DNA of 64,000 nucleotides from Candidatus Gastranaerophilales bacterium (GTDB lineage Bacteria > Cyanobacteriota > Vampirovibrionia > Gastranaerophilales > Gastranaerophilaceae), in NCBI GenBank assembly GCA_900766355.1, contig CAAFVD010000116.1, forward strand, positions 124,001 through 188,000, read 5' to 3'. Below, piece by piece: positions 17,369 through 25,024 of the stretch. Position 1 is the stretch's first letter, and every line of letters begins with the position of its first letter. The notes under the pieces were generated by a model. It worked only from the letters and a program-made list of their open reading frames with translations. It did no database searches and had not been told where the DNA came from. The position numbers and the translations under genes are program-made.

Positions 17369-17396
17369 TTGAAAAAAATGTTACAAGTTGTATAAT
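17369..17396 (+). promoter_or_regulatory. Promoter of uvrB, predicted leaderless
   Basis: The -35 TTGAAA (17369-17374), a 16-bp spacer and a perfect -10 TATAAT (17391-17396) stand 7 nt before the ATG at 17404. There is no Shine-Dalgarno sequence. The promoter itself rules out the longer in-frame TTG start at 17359, since that lies upstream of the -35. No LexA-type operator is evident. Confidence 0.7.
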
Positions 17397-17403
17397 AAAA
17401 AGC

Positions 17404-19386
17404 ATGGAAAAGAAATTTAAACTAAATTCTAAATATAAACCAGCTGGCGATCAACCTAAAGCTATCGAACAACTTGTGCAAGGAATAGAAGCTGGTGACG
17501 ATACGCAAACATTATTGGGTATTACGGGTTCAGGAAAAACTTTTACAATAGCTAATGTAATTGAAAGAGTCCAAAAACCAACTCTTGTAATTGCACATAA
17601 CAAAACTTTAGCTGCACAATTATATAGCGAATTTAAAGAATTATTCCCTGACAATGCTGTAGAATATTTTATTAGTTACTACGATTATTATCAACCAGAA
17701 GCATATATTCCTAGAACAGATACATATATTGAAAAATCTGCGAGTATAAATGATGAAATAGATAAACTTCGACATAATACAACACGAAGTTTATATGAGA
17801 GAAATGACGTCATTATCGTTGCTTCTGTCAGTTGCATATACGGTTTGGGTTTACCTGAAAATTATTTTAAAGGTTCTGTAGAAATAAATCTTGGGGATGA
17901 AATTGATAGAGATGATTTAATCAAACATTTAGTAAGTATTCAATATTCTAGAAATGATATTGCATTAGAGCGCTCCATGTTCAGAGTTCGTGGTGATGTA
18001 GTTGAAATCATGCCAGCTTATGAAAAAATTGTTACAAGAATATGTTTCTTTGGAGATGAAGTAGAAAAAATTGTAAAAATAGACCCAGTTTCAGGAGAAA
18101 TCGTAGAAGTTCCAGATAAAGTTGTTATTTATCCTGCAGTGCATTATCTTTCAAACGATGAAAATGTAGATGAAACAATTTCTATAATTCGTCAAGAATT
18201 AAAAAATAGAGTTATAGAACTCGAAAACGAGAATAAGATATTAGAATCACAACGACTTCAACAACGAGTTAAATACGATATCGAAATGATAAAAGAAATG
18301 GGATATTGTTCAGGTATAGAAAATTATTCACGAATAATTGAAAGACGTCCAATAGGTTCAGCACCAGCAACCCTACTAGATTATTTTCAAGGTGATTTTT
18401 TAACAGTAGTAGATGAGTCCCATGTAACCTTACCTCAACTAAAAGGTATGTTTCATGGTGATAGAGCCAGAAAAAACACTCTTGTTGATTATGGTTTTAG
18501 ACTACCTTGCGCAAAAGATAATAGACCTTTGACTGATAAAGAATTTTTTGAAAAAGTACATCAAAAAATATACATCTCGGCAACGCCATCTGAGTTTGAG
18601 CTAAAGACTTCACAACAATTAGTTGAACAAATCATTAGACCAACAGGTTTAGTTGACCCTAAAATTAGTATTAGACCAATTGATACACAGATAAAAGATT
18701 TAATCTCAGAAATAAAAAAACGTGTAGAAAAAAATGAAAGAGTTTTAATTACAACCCTTACAAAAAAAATGGCAGAAGAACTTTGTGATTACTTTCTGCA
18801 ACAAGATATAAAAGTTCGATATCTACATAGTGATATAAAATCTATTGAACGAGTAGAAATACTCCGAGATTTAAGACTTGGAGAGTTTGATGTTTTGATA
18901 GGTGTAAACCTGTTAAGAGAAGGTTTAGATATTCCTGAAGTTTCTCTTGTTGCAATAATGGACGCTGATAAAGAAGGCTTTTTACGTTCTGATACAAGCT
19001 TGATTCAAACCATAGGTCGTGCAGCACGTAATTCTTGCGGTGAAGTTATTATGTATGCTGACAAAATTACTGGCTCTATGCAACGAGCAATAGATGAAAC
19101 TAATAGACGTAGAGAAGTTCAACTTGCGTATAATAAAAAATATGGCATTATCCCTAAAACTATTAAAAAACCTATTGAAAACAATTTATTATCTCTTGTT
19201 GCAAGTTATAGAGACTTAGAAGATATTATTGCGGAAGAAATGGTAGACTTGAATATTGATAAAAAGGATTTACCAAAATTAATTAACAAATTAGAAAAAG
19301 ATATGCATAAATCCGCAAAACTTCTTGATTTTGAACGTGCTGCCGAAATTCGTGACCAACTAAAAAAATTACGAGAAATGTTGTAA
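17404..19386 (+). CDS. uvrB: Excinuclease ABC subunit B
   Basis: UvrB is the damage-verifying helicase of nucleotide excision repair. The start was set at ATG 17404, giving KKFKLNSKYKPAGDQPKAIEQL, the usual N-terminus of UvrB, and 660 residues. Seen in order: LLGITGSGKTFTIANVI (Walker A), the beta-hairpin region ISYYDYYQPEAYIPRTDTYIEKSASIN, TVVDESHVTLPQ (motif II), YISATPSEFEL, GVNLLREGLDIPEVSLVAIMDADKEGFLRS, QTIGRAARN, and the C-terminal UVR motif (INKLEKDMHKSAKLLDFERA) that binds UvrC. The protein is complete. Its partner uvrC lies 8 kb upstream; uvrA is not in the window. Confidence 0.97.
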   Translation: MEKKFKLNSKYKPAGDQPKAIEQLVQGIEAGDDTQTLLGITGSGKTFTIANVIERVQKPTLVIAHNKTLAAQLYSEFKELFPDNAVEYFISYYDYYQPEAYIPRTDTYIEKSASINDEIDKLRHNTTRSLYERNDVIIVASVSCIYGLGLPENYFKGSVEINLGDEIDRDDLIKHLVSIQYSRNDIALERSMFRVRGDVVEIMPAYEKIVTRICFFGDEVEKIVKIDPVSGEIVEVPDKVVIYPAVHYLSNDENVDETISIIRQELKNRVIELENENKILESQRLQQRVKYDIEMIKEMGYCSGIENYSRIIERRPIGSAPATLLDYFQGDFLTVVDESHVTLPQLKGMFHGDRARKNTLVDYGFRLPCAKDNRPLTDKEFFEKVHQKIYISATPSEFELKTSQQLVEQIIRPTGLVDPKISIRPIDTQIKDLISEIKKRVEKNERVLITTLTKKMAEELCDYFLQQDIKVRYLHSDIKSIERVEILRDLRLGEFDVLIGVNLLREGLDIPEVSLVAIMDADKEGFLRSDTSLIQTIGRAARNSCGEVIMYADKITGSMQRAIDETNRRREVQLAYNKKYGIIPKTIKKPIENNLLSLVASYRDLEDIIAEEMVDLNIDKKDLPKLINKLEKDMHKSAKLLDFERAAEIRDQLKKLREML

Positions 19387-19495
19387 AGATTTGTAAACTT
19401 ATTCCCAAAATTACTAATGTTTTCAGGCATTTATGCCGTTATACATAACAGAATATCATGTTTAATGGTATCTAAAATAAGGGAAACACAAGAAA

Positions 19496-22348
19496 ATGGG
19501 AATGTCGTCATCACAAGCAAGATTATTGTCACTAACTGCACGTCAACACAACGTGGAGTATAGAGCTCAAAAATTGCAAGCTGAAAAACTTCAGATGGCA
19601 AACGATTCCGATCGTGTTTATAACACTTATCTAAATGCCCTCAATGCGACAAAAATACAAGCTAGAGTTGCTAACCAATGGGAAAGTGACACATTCCAAG
19701 ATGCAACACTTGCTATGCTTGAACATGGAGTTTTAAATAATCCTAAGGAAACTGTAGCGGCTAACACTCTTTTCTTACAAGATACTAGCACAGGAACAAA
19801 CTGTATATATGTAACTAAAGAAGTTGCTAACAAGTACGGTATCGACCAAGATACTACTCCTTATGTTGGGTCTATGGACGACTATTTTAGAAATGTTTGT
19901 GGCTTAACAGATGCTGACAGAAAAGTTGTTTCAAAGTCTAAAGTTTTTAACCACTATGACCCTATTGATGGAACTGTTGCTTCGTTTACTGCGATTGAAA
20001 ACACTATGAATTCAACTTTTAATTACAACTATTCTTATACACCTGTAAAAAATTCTTCTGATCCAACTTTTGATGAAGAAGAATTAGTCAATTTTGCTGA
20101 ATTTAAAAACTCTCACAATACAGTTACCGGCACTGCTGTTTCTGATATTACATCATTTACGGCAGGACAAACTTATACGATATCAAATGCAAATGACTTA
20201 AACAAATTATTAAAATTATCGGCAACTCAAGATACATCAAATGTTAAATTTGTAATGACACAAGATATAGATATGAGTGGTGTTAATGACTGGAGTGGTA
20301 TTGAAAACTTCAAAGGAACTTTTGATGGTAATGGATATAAAATTTCAAACCTAACAGGTTCTCAAGGTTTATTTAAAAATACAAATGGAGCAGAAATAAA
20401 AAATCTTGAATTAGAAAACTTAAATATTACTGGAAACTCAGAAAAGGTTGGGGGTTTAGTAGGTTCAGCAACAAACACAAATCTTAAAAACATAAAATTA
20501 AGTGGTACTGTAACAAATAATGGTACCACGACAGGAGCTCTTGCGGGATATTTCGATAATACAGGAGGTTCAAAAACTGAAATTTCAAATATTGCTTCTT
20601 TTGTTGATGTTACAGGTACAGAAAAAACTGGTGGATTAATTGGTCATTATAATGTTGGCTTCTCTCATAGTGATCCTCGTTCTAACCCAATATTCAACAA
20701 TGTATATTCTGTAGGAGACGTTACTGGAACAAATCAAGTAGGGGGTGTTGCAGGCTACTGGTATAGCGACCCTGACAAAGGTCCTGATCAACACGGTCCT
20801 ATCGACAAAATTACAGACGTAAATACTGTTTATACTGGCGGAACAATAACAGGAAACAGTAGTGTTGGCGGTTTTGTTGGAACTCTTACTTGTTATGATG
20901 ATTACCAAGATAAATTTACATTTACTAACATTAATACAACTTCAAAAATAAATTCTACAGCTACATCTGCTGGTGTGTTCGTTGGTACAAATGATGCAAG
21001 AACTGATACAACAATAGCAGAATTTATTGATAGTGGTTATGACGCTGGAATAAATCCTGGAATGAATATGCTTGGAGAAAATAAAAAGGGTACTGCAACA
21101 ATACCATCAACTGGCGGTGGTGTAGAGTCATTCCAAGTAGCTGGTAAAACTCCTTCTATTTCTGGGCTAACTTCAAACTTAATTGCAGCAATGATAAAAG
21201 CCGGAGAATATGACCCTTTCAGAGATACTGATGGTAGTAAAAAAGCTGAAATAACTAGAAAAGTCGAAAATTTCTTAAACCAATTCCAAGATAACATAGA
21301 TGATAATAAAAAATTATATGCATTAAATGACAAACTTGTTTCTTATCTAGAAGGAACTGATGATAAAACTTTTGAAAAATTATTAGTAAAAGATATACAA
21401 GATGGAACAATTACAAATACTGCAGTTTACCAAAACAATGGAGGAACAACAGCAGGCAGAATAAAACGTCAAACAGAAGATCAAAGTTGGGAAGCAACTT
21501 GTAACCAAACTAAAGGTCAAATGACAATTCCTTCAATAAAGACAATAATTGCAAACCTTCAAGCTGCATTAACAAAAGATCAAGCTTCAGCGGCTGATAT
21601 TGCTGCAGTTGAAACATATATAAACTCTTTTGACACCTCAAAACAAGAAGATTTAGCTAAATTAGCATATATTAACGAAGTTGTTACTAATTATTCTAAA
21701 AATAGTGGAACTAGTGAATATACTAGACTTAAAAAAGCTATTAACAATACTGATACAAACTTCGCAAATGGAAAGTTACCTAATGGGGTTGACTCTTTAG
21801 ACCATTACACTCTTAAACTTAGCGGCGAAAATAAAAAACCTGCAACAACACCAAGACAAGATGCAATATATGATGATGTTGAAGTTACAGATTGGGATTA
21901 CTCAAAAGCATCTGTTCAAGAAGCACTACAAAAATATATGCTACAAAAAACTGGTATCAAAATAATTGATGACGAACAAGCTCGCAGTACTGAATGGCTG
22001 ACTAATATGATAAAAGAAGGCAGAGCTCAATTTGCTTATTTCAATATTGATTCTGCGATTACACAAAATGCTGACGGTACAAAAACAATAGACACCGAAC
22101 AAATGCAAATTGTTGGTACTAGTGTTGCTACAGAAACTTCGCTACAAGAAGTTGCAAATACTGAAAATGTAAAAAAAGCTGAAGCTACTTACGAAAAAGA
22201 CATGAAAAAAATCAACAAAAAAGAAACTAAAATTGATACCGAACTTCAACAATGTGAAGCTGAAAGAAGTTCTATAAAAACAGAACAAGACTCTCTTAAA
22301 CAAGTTATTAAAGATAATGTTGATTTAACCTTTAAATTATTTAGTTAA
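19496..22348 (+). CDS. Large GLUG-repeat protein with helical ends
   Basis: The 950-residue protein has three parts. Residues 1-60 (MGMSSSQARLLSLTARQHN, then EYRAQKLQAEKLQMANDSD) form a helix of a kind I associate with many Gastranaerophilales proteins. A central region of about residues 225-500 carries repeated GLUG-type units (GGLVGSATNTNLKNIKLSG, GGLIGHYN, GGVAGYW, GGFVGTL) that should fold as a beta-helix. The last 60 residues are a charged coiled coil ending DNVDLTFKLFS. No signal peptide is present. The pattern of helical ends around a variable middle recalls flagellar axial or type-III-exported proteins, so it may be exported without Sec and displayed. No enzymatic site is seen. The ribosome-binding site is weak (AAGGGAA). 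Confidence 0.8.
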   Translation: MGMSSSQARLLSLTARQHNVEYRAQKLQAEKLQMANDSDRVYNTYLNALNATKIQARVANQWESDTFQDATLAMLEHGVLNNPKETVAANTLFLQDTSTGTNCIYVTKEVANKYGIDQDTTPYVGSMDDYFRNVCGLTDADRKVVSKSKVFNHYDPIDGTVASFTAIENTMNSTFNYNYSYTPVKNSSDPTFDEEELVNFAEFKNSHNTVTGTAVSDITSFTAGQTYTISNANDLNKLLKLSATQDTSNVKFVMTQDIDMSGVNDWSGIENFKGTFDGNGYKISNLTGSQGLFKNTNGAEIKNLELENLNITGNSEKVGGLVGSATNTNLKNIKLSGTVTNNGTTTGALAGYFDNTGGSKTEISNIASFVDVTGTEKTGGLIGHYNVGFSHSDPRSNPIFNNVYSVGDVTGTNQVGGVAGYWYSDPDKGPDQHGPIDKITDVNTVYTGGTITGNSSVGGFVGTLTCYDDYQDKFTFTNINTTSKINSTATSAGVFVGTNDARTDTTIAEFIDSGYDAGINPGMNMLGENKKGTATIPSTGGGVESFQVAGKTPSISGLTSNLIAAMIKAGEYDPFRDTDGSKKAEITRKVENFLNQFQDNIDDNKKLYALNDKLVSYLEGTDDKTFEKLLVKDIQDGTITNTAVYQNNGGTTAGRIKRQTEDQSWEATCNQTKGQMTIPSIKTIIANLQAALTKDQASAADIAAVETYINSFDTSKQEDLAKLAYINEVVTNYSKNSGTSEYTRLKKAINNTDTNFANGKLPNGVDSLDHYTLKLSGENKKPATTPRQDAIYDDVEVTDWDYSKASVQEALQKYMLQKTGIKIIDDEQARSTEWLTNMIKEGRAQFAYFNIDSAITQNADGTKTIDTEQMQIVGTSVATETSLQEVANTENVKKAEATYEKDMKKINKKETKIDTELQQCEAERSSIKTEQDSLKQVIKDNVDLTFKLFS

Positions 22349-22416
22349 GCTTATTACATTCTAACTTTAGTTGGATTTATTTCATCATTAAGGATAGTTA
22401 TAATTTTTCTACTAAT

Positions 22417-22425
22417 TGCTATCAT
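22417..22425 (+). promoter_or_regulatory. Extended -10 box of the STAS-like gene, leaderless
   Basis: TGC followed by TATCAT (22420-22425) ends 6 nt before the ATG at 22432, with no ribosome-binding site. Confidence 0.4.
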
Positions 22426-22431
22426 AATAAT

Positions 22432-22779
22432 ATGAAGATTTACAAAACTCCAACACATTACATCCTAAATCCCGACTGTCACGAAATCACATCAGAAATG
22501 TCTGATTTTTTAGGTATCGCATACAAATCTATGCCAAAAGACAAATCAGTTGCTTTTGACCTCAGCATAGTAGATACTTGTTCTAACAAATTTTTTCTTA
22601 TGTTTGAACAAATTAGCAAGATTAGAGATATTTCTATTATCAATATGAATGAAAAAATAATGGCATCACTTTGTTTAATGAAGTACGATAAATTCGTTAA
22701 GATTTATACAAATGATATTGATTTATTTGAAGATAAACACGAAGTCAAAAATAGACGATTTGCATTAGTTAGTGTATAA
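22432..22779 (+). CDS. Small STAS-like domain protein
   Basis: The 115-residue protein has no signal or membrane segment. KDKSVAFDLSIVDTCSNKFFLMFEQISK, then ISIINMNEKIMASLCLMKYDKFVKIYTNDIDLFED, follows the strand-helix order of STAS domains (anti-sigma-factor antagonists of the SpoIIAA type), including the 'L.LM..D..V.IY.....' helix-strand near the end. The phosphorylated Ser/Thr of the classic D-S-S/T loop may be replaced (DTCSN). The match is by eye and weak. It could take part in a partner-switching pathway, but no kinase or phosphatase is nearby. It stands alone just before dapF. Confidence 0.5.
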   Translation: MKIYKTPTHYILNPDCHEITSEMSDFLGIAYKSMPKDKSVAFDLSIVDTCSNKFFLMFEQISKIRDISIINMNEKIMASLCLMKYDKFVKIYTNDIDLFEDKHEVKNRRFALVSV

Positions 22780-22805
22780 TTTTCCCATAAATATAGGAGA
22801 ATTAT

Positions 22806-23654
22806 ATGACTACTATAAAAATTACAAAAATGAACGGTTGTGGTAACGATTTTGTCATTATTGATAAATCTGAGTTTGACAAAGCAAATTTGTCTATGTC
22901 TGATATGGCAAAAAAAATATGTGATAGAAACTTTGGAGTAGGTGGAGATGGAATGATTATTCCTGACTTAACTCCAAATAATAAAACCGACATAGCTTGG
23001 TTTTTCTACAACTCTGATGGCTCAACTGCTCAAATGTGTGGTAACGGTATGAGATGTTTTGCTAAATATGTTACGGACAAAAAACTTGTTAACAAAAATA
23101 AGTTTTCAGTTATGACTGGTGCTGGAATTATCACTCCTGAAATACTAGACAACGGATTAATCAAAGTTAATATGTCAAAGCCAATACTTGAGCCAGAAAA
23201 AATCCCATTCAAAGGTAACAATATTCTAAACTTTGACATAACTATTAAAGATATAACTCTAAAAGCAAATGCAATATCAATGGGCAATCCACATTGTGTA
23301 ATCTTTACAGATAATGACGTTTACGAAATGGCAAAAACTTATGGGCCAGAACTAGAAAAGTATTCTCTTTTCCCTGAAAAAACCAATGTTGAATTCATTA
23401 AAATAAAATCACGTAACGAAGTTGATTTTTGCGTTTATGAAAGAGGTTGCGGAATTACTCTTGCTTGTGGTACTGGGGCTTGTGCCTCTGTTGTCGCTGG
23501 AGTATTAAATAACTTAACAGACTGTAAAGTTAAGGTTAATCTCTTAGGTGGGGCTGTAACTGTTGACTGGACTGGATATAAGACAAACAAAAATAGTGAT
23601 ATCTTTTTAATTGGGCCAGCAAATTATAATTTTTATGCAGAGTATGTATTGTAA
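22806..23654 (+). CDS. dapF: Diaminopimelate epimerase
   Basis: DapF converts LL- to meso-diaminopimelate for lysine and peptidoglycan. The 282-residue protein has the usual length. Both catalytic cysteines are present, in AQMCGNGMRCFAKY and LACGTGACASV. The N-terminus TKMNGCGNDFVIIDK and GNPHCVIF are typical. An AGGAG ribosome-binding site lies 7 nt before the ATG. A TATAAT (22775-22780) overlaps the end of the preceding gene and could be its promoter. dapA is in the same window at 60.5 kb, in a different operon. Confidence 0.96.
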   Translation: MTTIKITKMNGCGNDFVIIDKSEFDKANLSMSDMAKKICDRNFGVGGDGMIIPDLTPNNKTDIAWFFYNSDGSTAQMCGNGMRCFAKYVTDKKLVNKNKFSVMTGAGIITPEILDNGLIKVNMSKPILEPEKIPFKGNNILNFDITIKDITLKANAISMGNPHCVIFTDNDVYEMAKTYGPELEKYSLFPEKTNVEFIKIKSRNEVDFCVYERGCGITLACGTGACASVVAGVLNNLTDCKVKVNLLGGAVTVDWTGYKTNKNSDIFLIGPANYNFYAEYVL

Positions 23655-23710
23655 TTCCTATGTTTATGATACGATTTTAATTATAAAGAAATATAAGGAG
23701 AAAATTTAAC

Positions 23711-24013
23711 ATGAAACAATACGAATTATTAACTGTATATAAACCAAATACAGACGCAGAAGAAGTAGACAAATTAGTAGCTAAATTATCTTCAGCAGTA
23801 GAAGCTTTGCAAGGTAAAGTAGAATCTGTTGACAAAATGGGTCGTAAAAAATTAGCTTACGAAATCAACAACTTCAGAGATGGTTTCTTTGTAAACTATG
23901 TTGTTTCTTTAGAAGAATCAAAAGTTGCTGATTTAAAAAGACAATTAAGATTAAGCGATTCAATTTTAAGAACAATGTTTTTAGCTATTGAAAAAACTGC
24001 TCAAGAGGTATAA
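23711..24013 (+). CDS. rpsF: 30S ribosomal protein S6 (bS6)
   Basis: The 100-residue protein starts MKQYELLTVYKPNTDAEEV and has the conserved GRKKLAYEINNFRDGFFVNYV and LRLSDSILRTMFL elements. bS6 binds 16S rRNA together with bS18 in the platform of the 30S subunit. It heads the conserved operon rpsF-ssb-rpsR. The ribosome-binding site is AAGGAG. Confidence 0.96.
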   Translation: MKQYELLTVYKPNTDAEEVDKLVAKLSSAVEALQGKVESVDKMGRKKLAYEINNFRDGFFVNYVVSLEESKVADLKRQLRLSDSILRTMFLAIEKTAQEV

Positions 24014-24016
24014 TAA

Positions 24017-24418
24017 ATGACTTTAGCAAAATCTGTAGTAACGGGAACAGTTTTCCGTTCTCCTGAAAAACGATTTACTCAAAATAATGTGGCTGTATAT
24101 TCTTTAATTTTAAATATTGGAGATAGAGAAGAAACTCTTATAAGAGTATTTTCATCAAGATCAGCATTAGAATCTGTTATGGAGAGTATCGGTAAAGGTG
24201 ACAGAATTCTTGTTGAAGGCAGACTTCAAACAGCAAACGCAAAAATGGAAGATGGTTCAGAGCGTAAAATTTTTGAAATTGACGCTTCAACTGTAGAAAA
24301 GATGGGTGCTGGTTCATCTGCAGCTCCTTCTGCGAGTGATGCTTCAGGAGAAATCTCTAAGTTTGCAGAAGATGAATTTTCAGAAGAACTTATTGGCGAA
24401 GAAGAAATTCCATTTTAA
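24017..24418 (+). CDS. ssb: Single-stranded DNA-binding protein
   Basis: SSB coats single-stranded DNA in replication and repair. The 133-residue protein has an OB fold (SVVTGTVFRSPEKRF, then LIRVFSSRSALESV and GDRILVEGRLQ), a short linker rich in Ser/Ala, and an acidic tip ending EEIPF that matches the partner-binding C-terminus DDDIPF. It lies 3 bp after rpsF and before rpsR, the standard order. The N-terminal motif differs from the common 'MNKVxLiGrl' start, so the domain is somewhat divergent. Confidence 0.93.
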   Translation: MTLAKSVVTGTVFRSPEKRFTQNNVAVYSLILNIGDREETLIRVFSSRSALESVMESIGKGDRILVEGRLQTANAKMEDGSERKIFEIDASTVEKMGAGSSAAPSASDASGEISKFAEDEFSEELIGEEEIPF

Positions 24419-24474
24419 ACAATATAAAATATAAAGTAAGATAAAATATAAGGCTAGAAAGGCAAATTAAGAAA

Positions 24475-24708
24475 ATGGCAAGACAAGATGCACAAGATAG
24501 AAAAAAACGTAAGACTTGTAGTTTCTGTGCAGACCACGTTGATAGCATCGATTTTAAAGATGCAGCTAAGTTAAAAAGATACTTAACAGAAGCTGGGAAA
24601 ATTATACCTAGACGTGTAACAGGAAACTGCGCAAGACACCAAAGAATGATAGCTAAGGCTGTTAAAAAAGCTAGAGAAGCTGCAATCATTGGATATGTTT
24701 TTGACTAG
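24475..24708 (+). CDS. rpsR: 30S ribosomal protein S18 (bS18)
   Basis: The 77-residue protein carries DYKDxxxL-type sequence (DSIDFKDAAKLKRYLTEAGKI) and the C-terminal TGNCARHQRMIAKAVKKAREAAIIG block of bS18. A Cys pair, KTCSFC, near the N-terminus could hold zinc, as in C+ type S18 proteins. It ends the rpsF-ssb-rpsR operon and is followed by a strong terminator. Confidence 0.96.
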   Translation: MARQDAQDRKKRKTCSFCADHVDSIDFKDAAKLKRYLTEAGKIIPRRVTGNCARHQRMIAKAVKKAREAAIIGYVFD

Positions 24709-24720
24709 TTAGAGAATTTT

Positions 24721-24763
24721 AATAACACCAAAGATAGTTTATTCTGTCTTTGGTGTTATTTTG
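24721..24763 (+). terminator. Terminator of rpsF-ssb-rpsR
   Basis: AATAACACCAAAGA (24721-24734) pairs perfectly with TCTTTGGTGTTATT (24747-24760) around a 12-nt loop, followed by a short T-run. Confidence 0.85.
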
Positions 24764-24779
24764 CAAAAAAGAGGAAATT

Positions 24780-24971
24780 ATGGCAGAAAATCAAATAACA
24801 ATAAGATCAGATAGAGATACTGAATATACCTTCCAATATAAAGGTGAAGATGTTATTCTTAAAGCTGGCGGAATATTATCAATAGCAGACGGTTTGGAAC
24901 ACGTTGTTCTTCCAACAGTTGCAATGAAAATAATCAACAATCTGATAATTATTAAACAAGATGTAAAATAA
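24780..24971 (+). CDS. Small hypothetical protein (63 aa)
   Basis: The start is the ATG at 24780, which follows a GAGGAAATT ribosome-binding site located just after the rpsR terminator. A longer in-frame start at 24750 would lie inside the terminator stem and is rejected. The protein (MAENQITIRSDRDTEYTFQY to LIIIKQDVK) looks like a small all-beta fold with no Cys and no membrane segment. I do not recognise a family. Confidence 0.65.
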   Translation: MAENQITIRSDRDTEYTFQYKGEDVILKAGGILSIADGLEHVVLPTVAMKIINNLIIIKQDVK

Positions 24972-24973
24972 CA

Positions 24974-25003
24974 AAAAAGCAGATTCTTTAGAATCTGCTT
25001 TTT
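24974..25003. terminator. Bidirectional terminator
   Basis: AAAAAGCAGATTC (24974-24986) pairs with GAATCTGCTTTTT (24991-25003) around TTTA. The A and T runs on both sides let it serve both the + gene ending at 24971 and mnmG ending at 25025 on the minus strand. Confidence 0.9.
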
Positions 25004-25024
25004 ATTTATTATAAACATTTATTC

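Noticed and set aside
17359..17403. Longer N-terminus for uvrB from a TTG start
   Set aside because: The added residues lie across the uvrB promoter and do not resemble UvrB; ATG 17404 gives the conserved N-terminus.
20400..20900. Repeats in the 950-residue protein as a CRISPR or DNA repeat array
   Set aside because: The repeats are at protein level (GLUG units) with differing DNA and no regular spacers.
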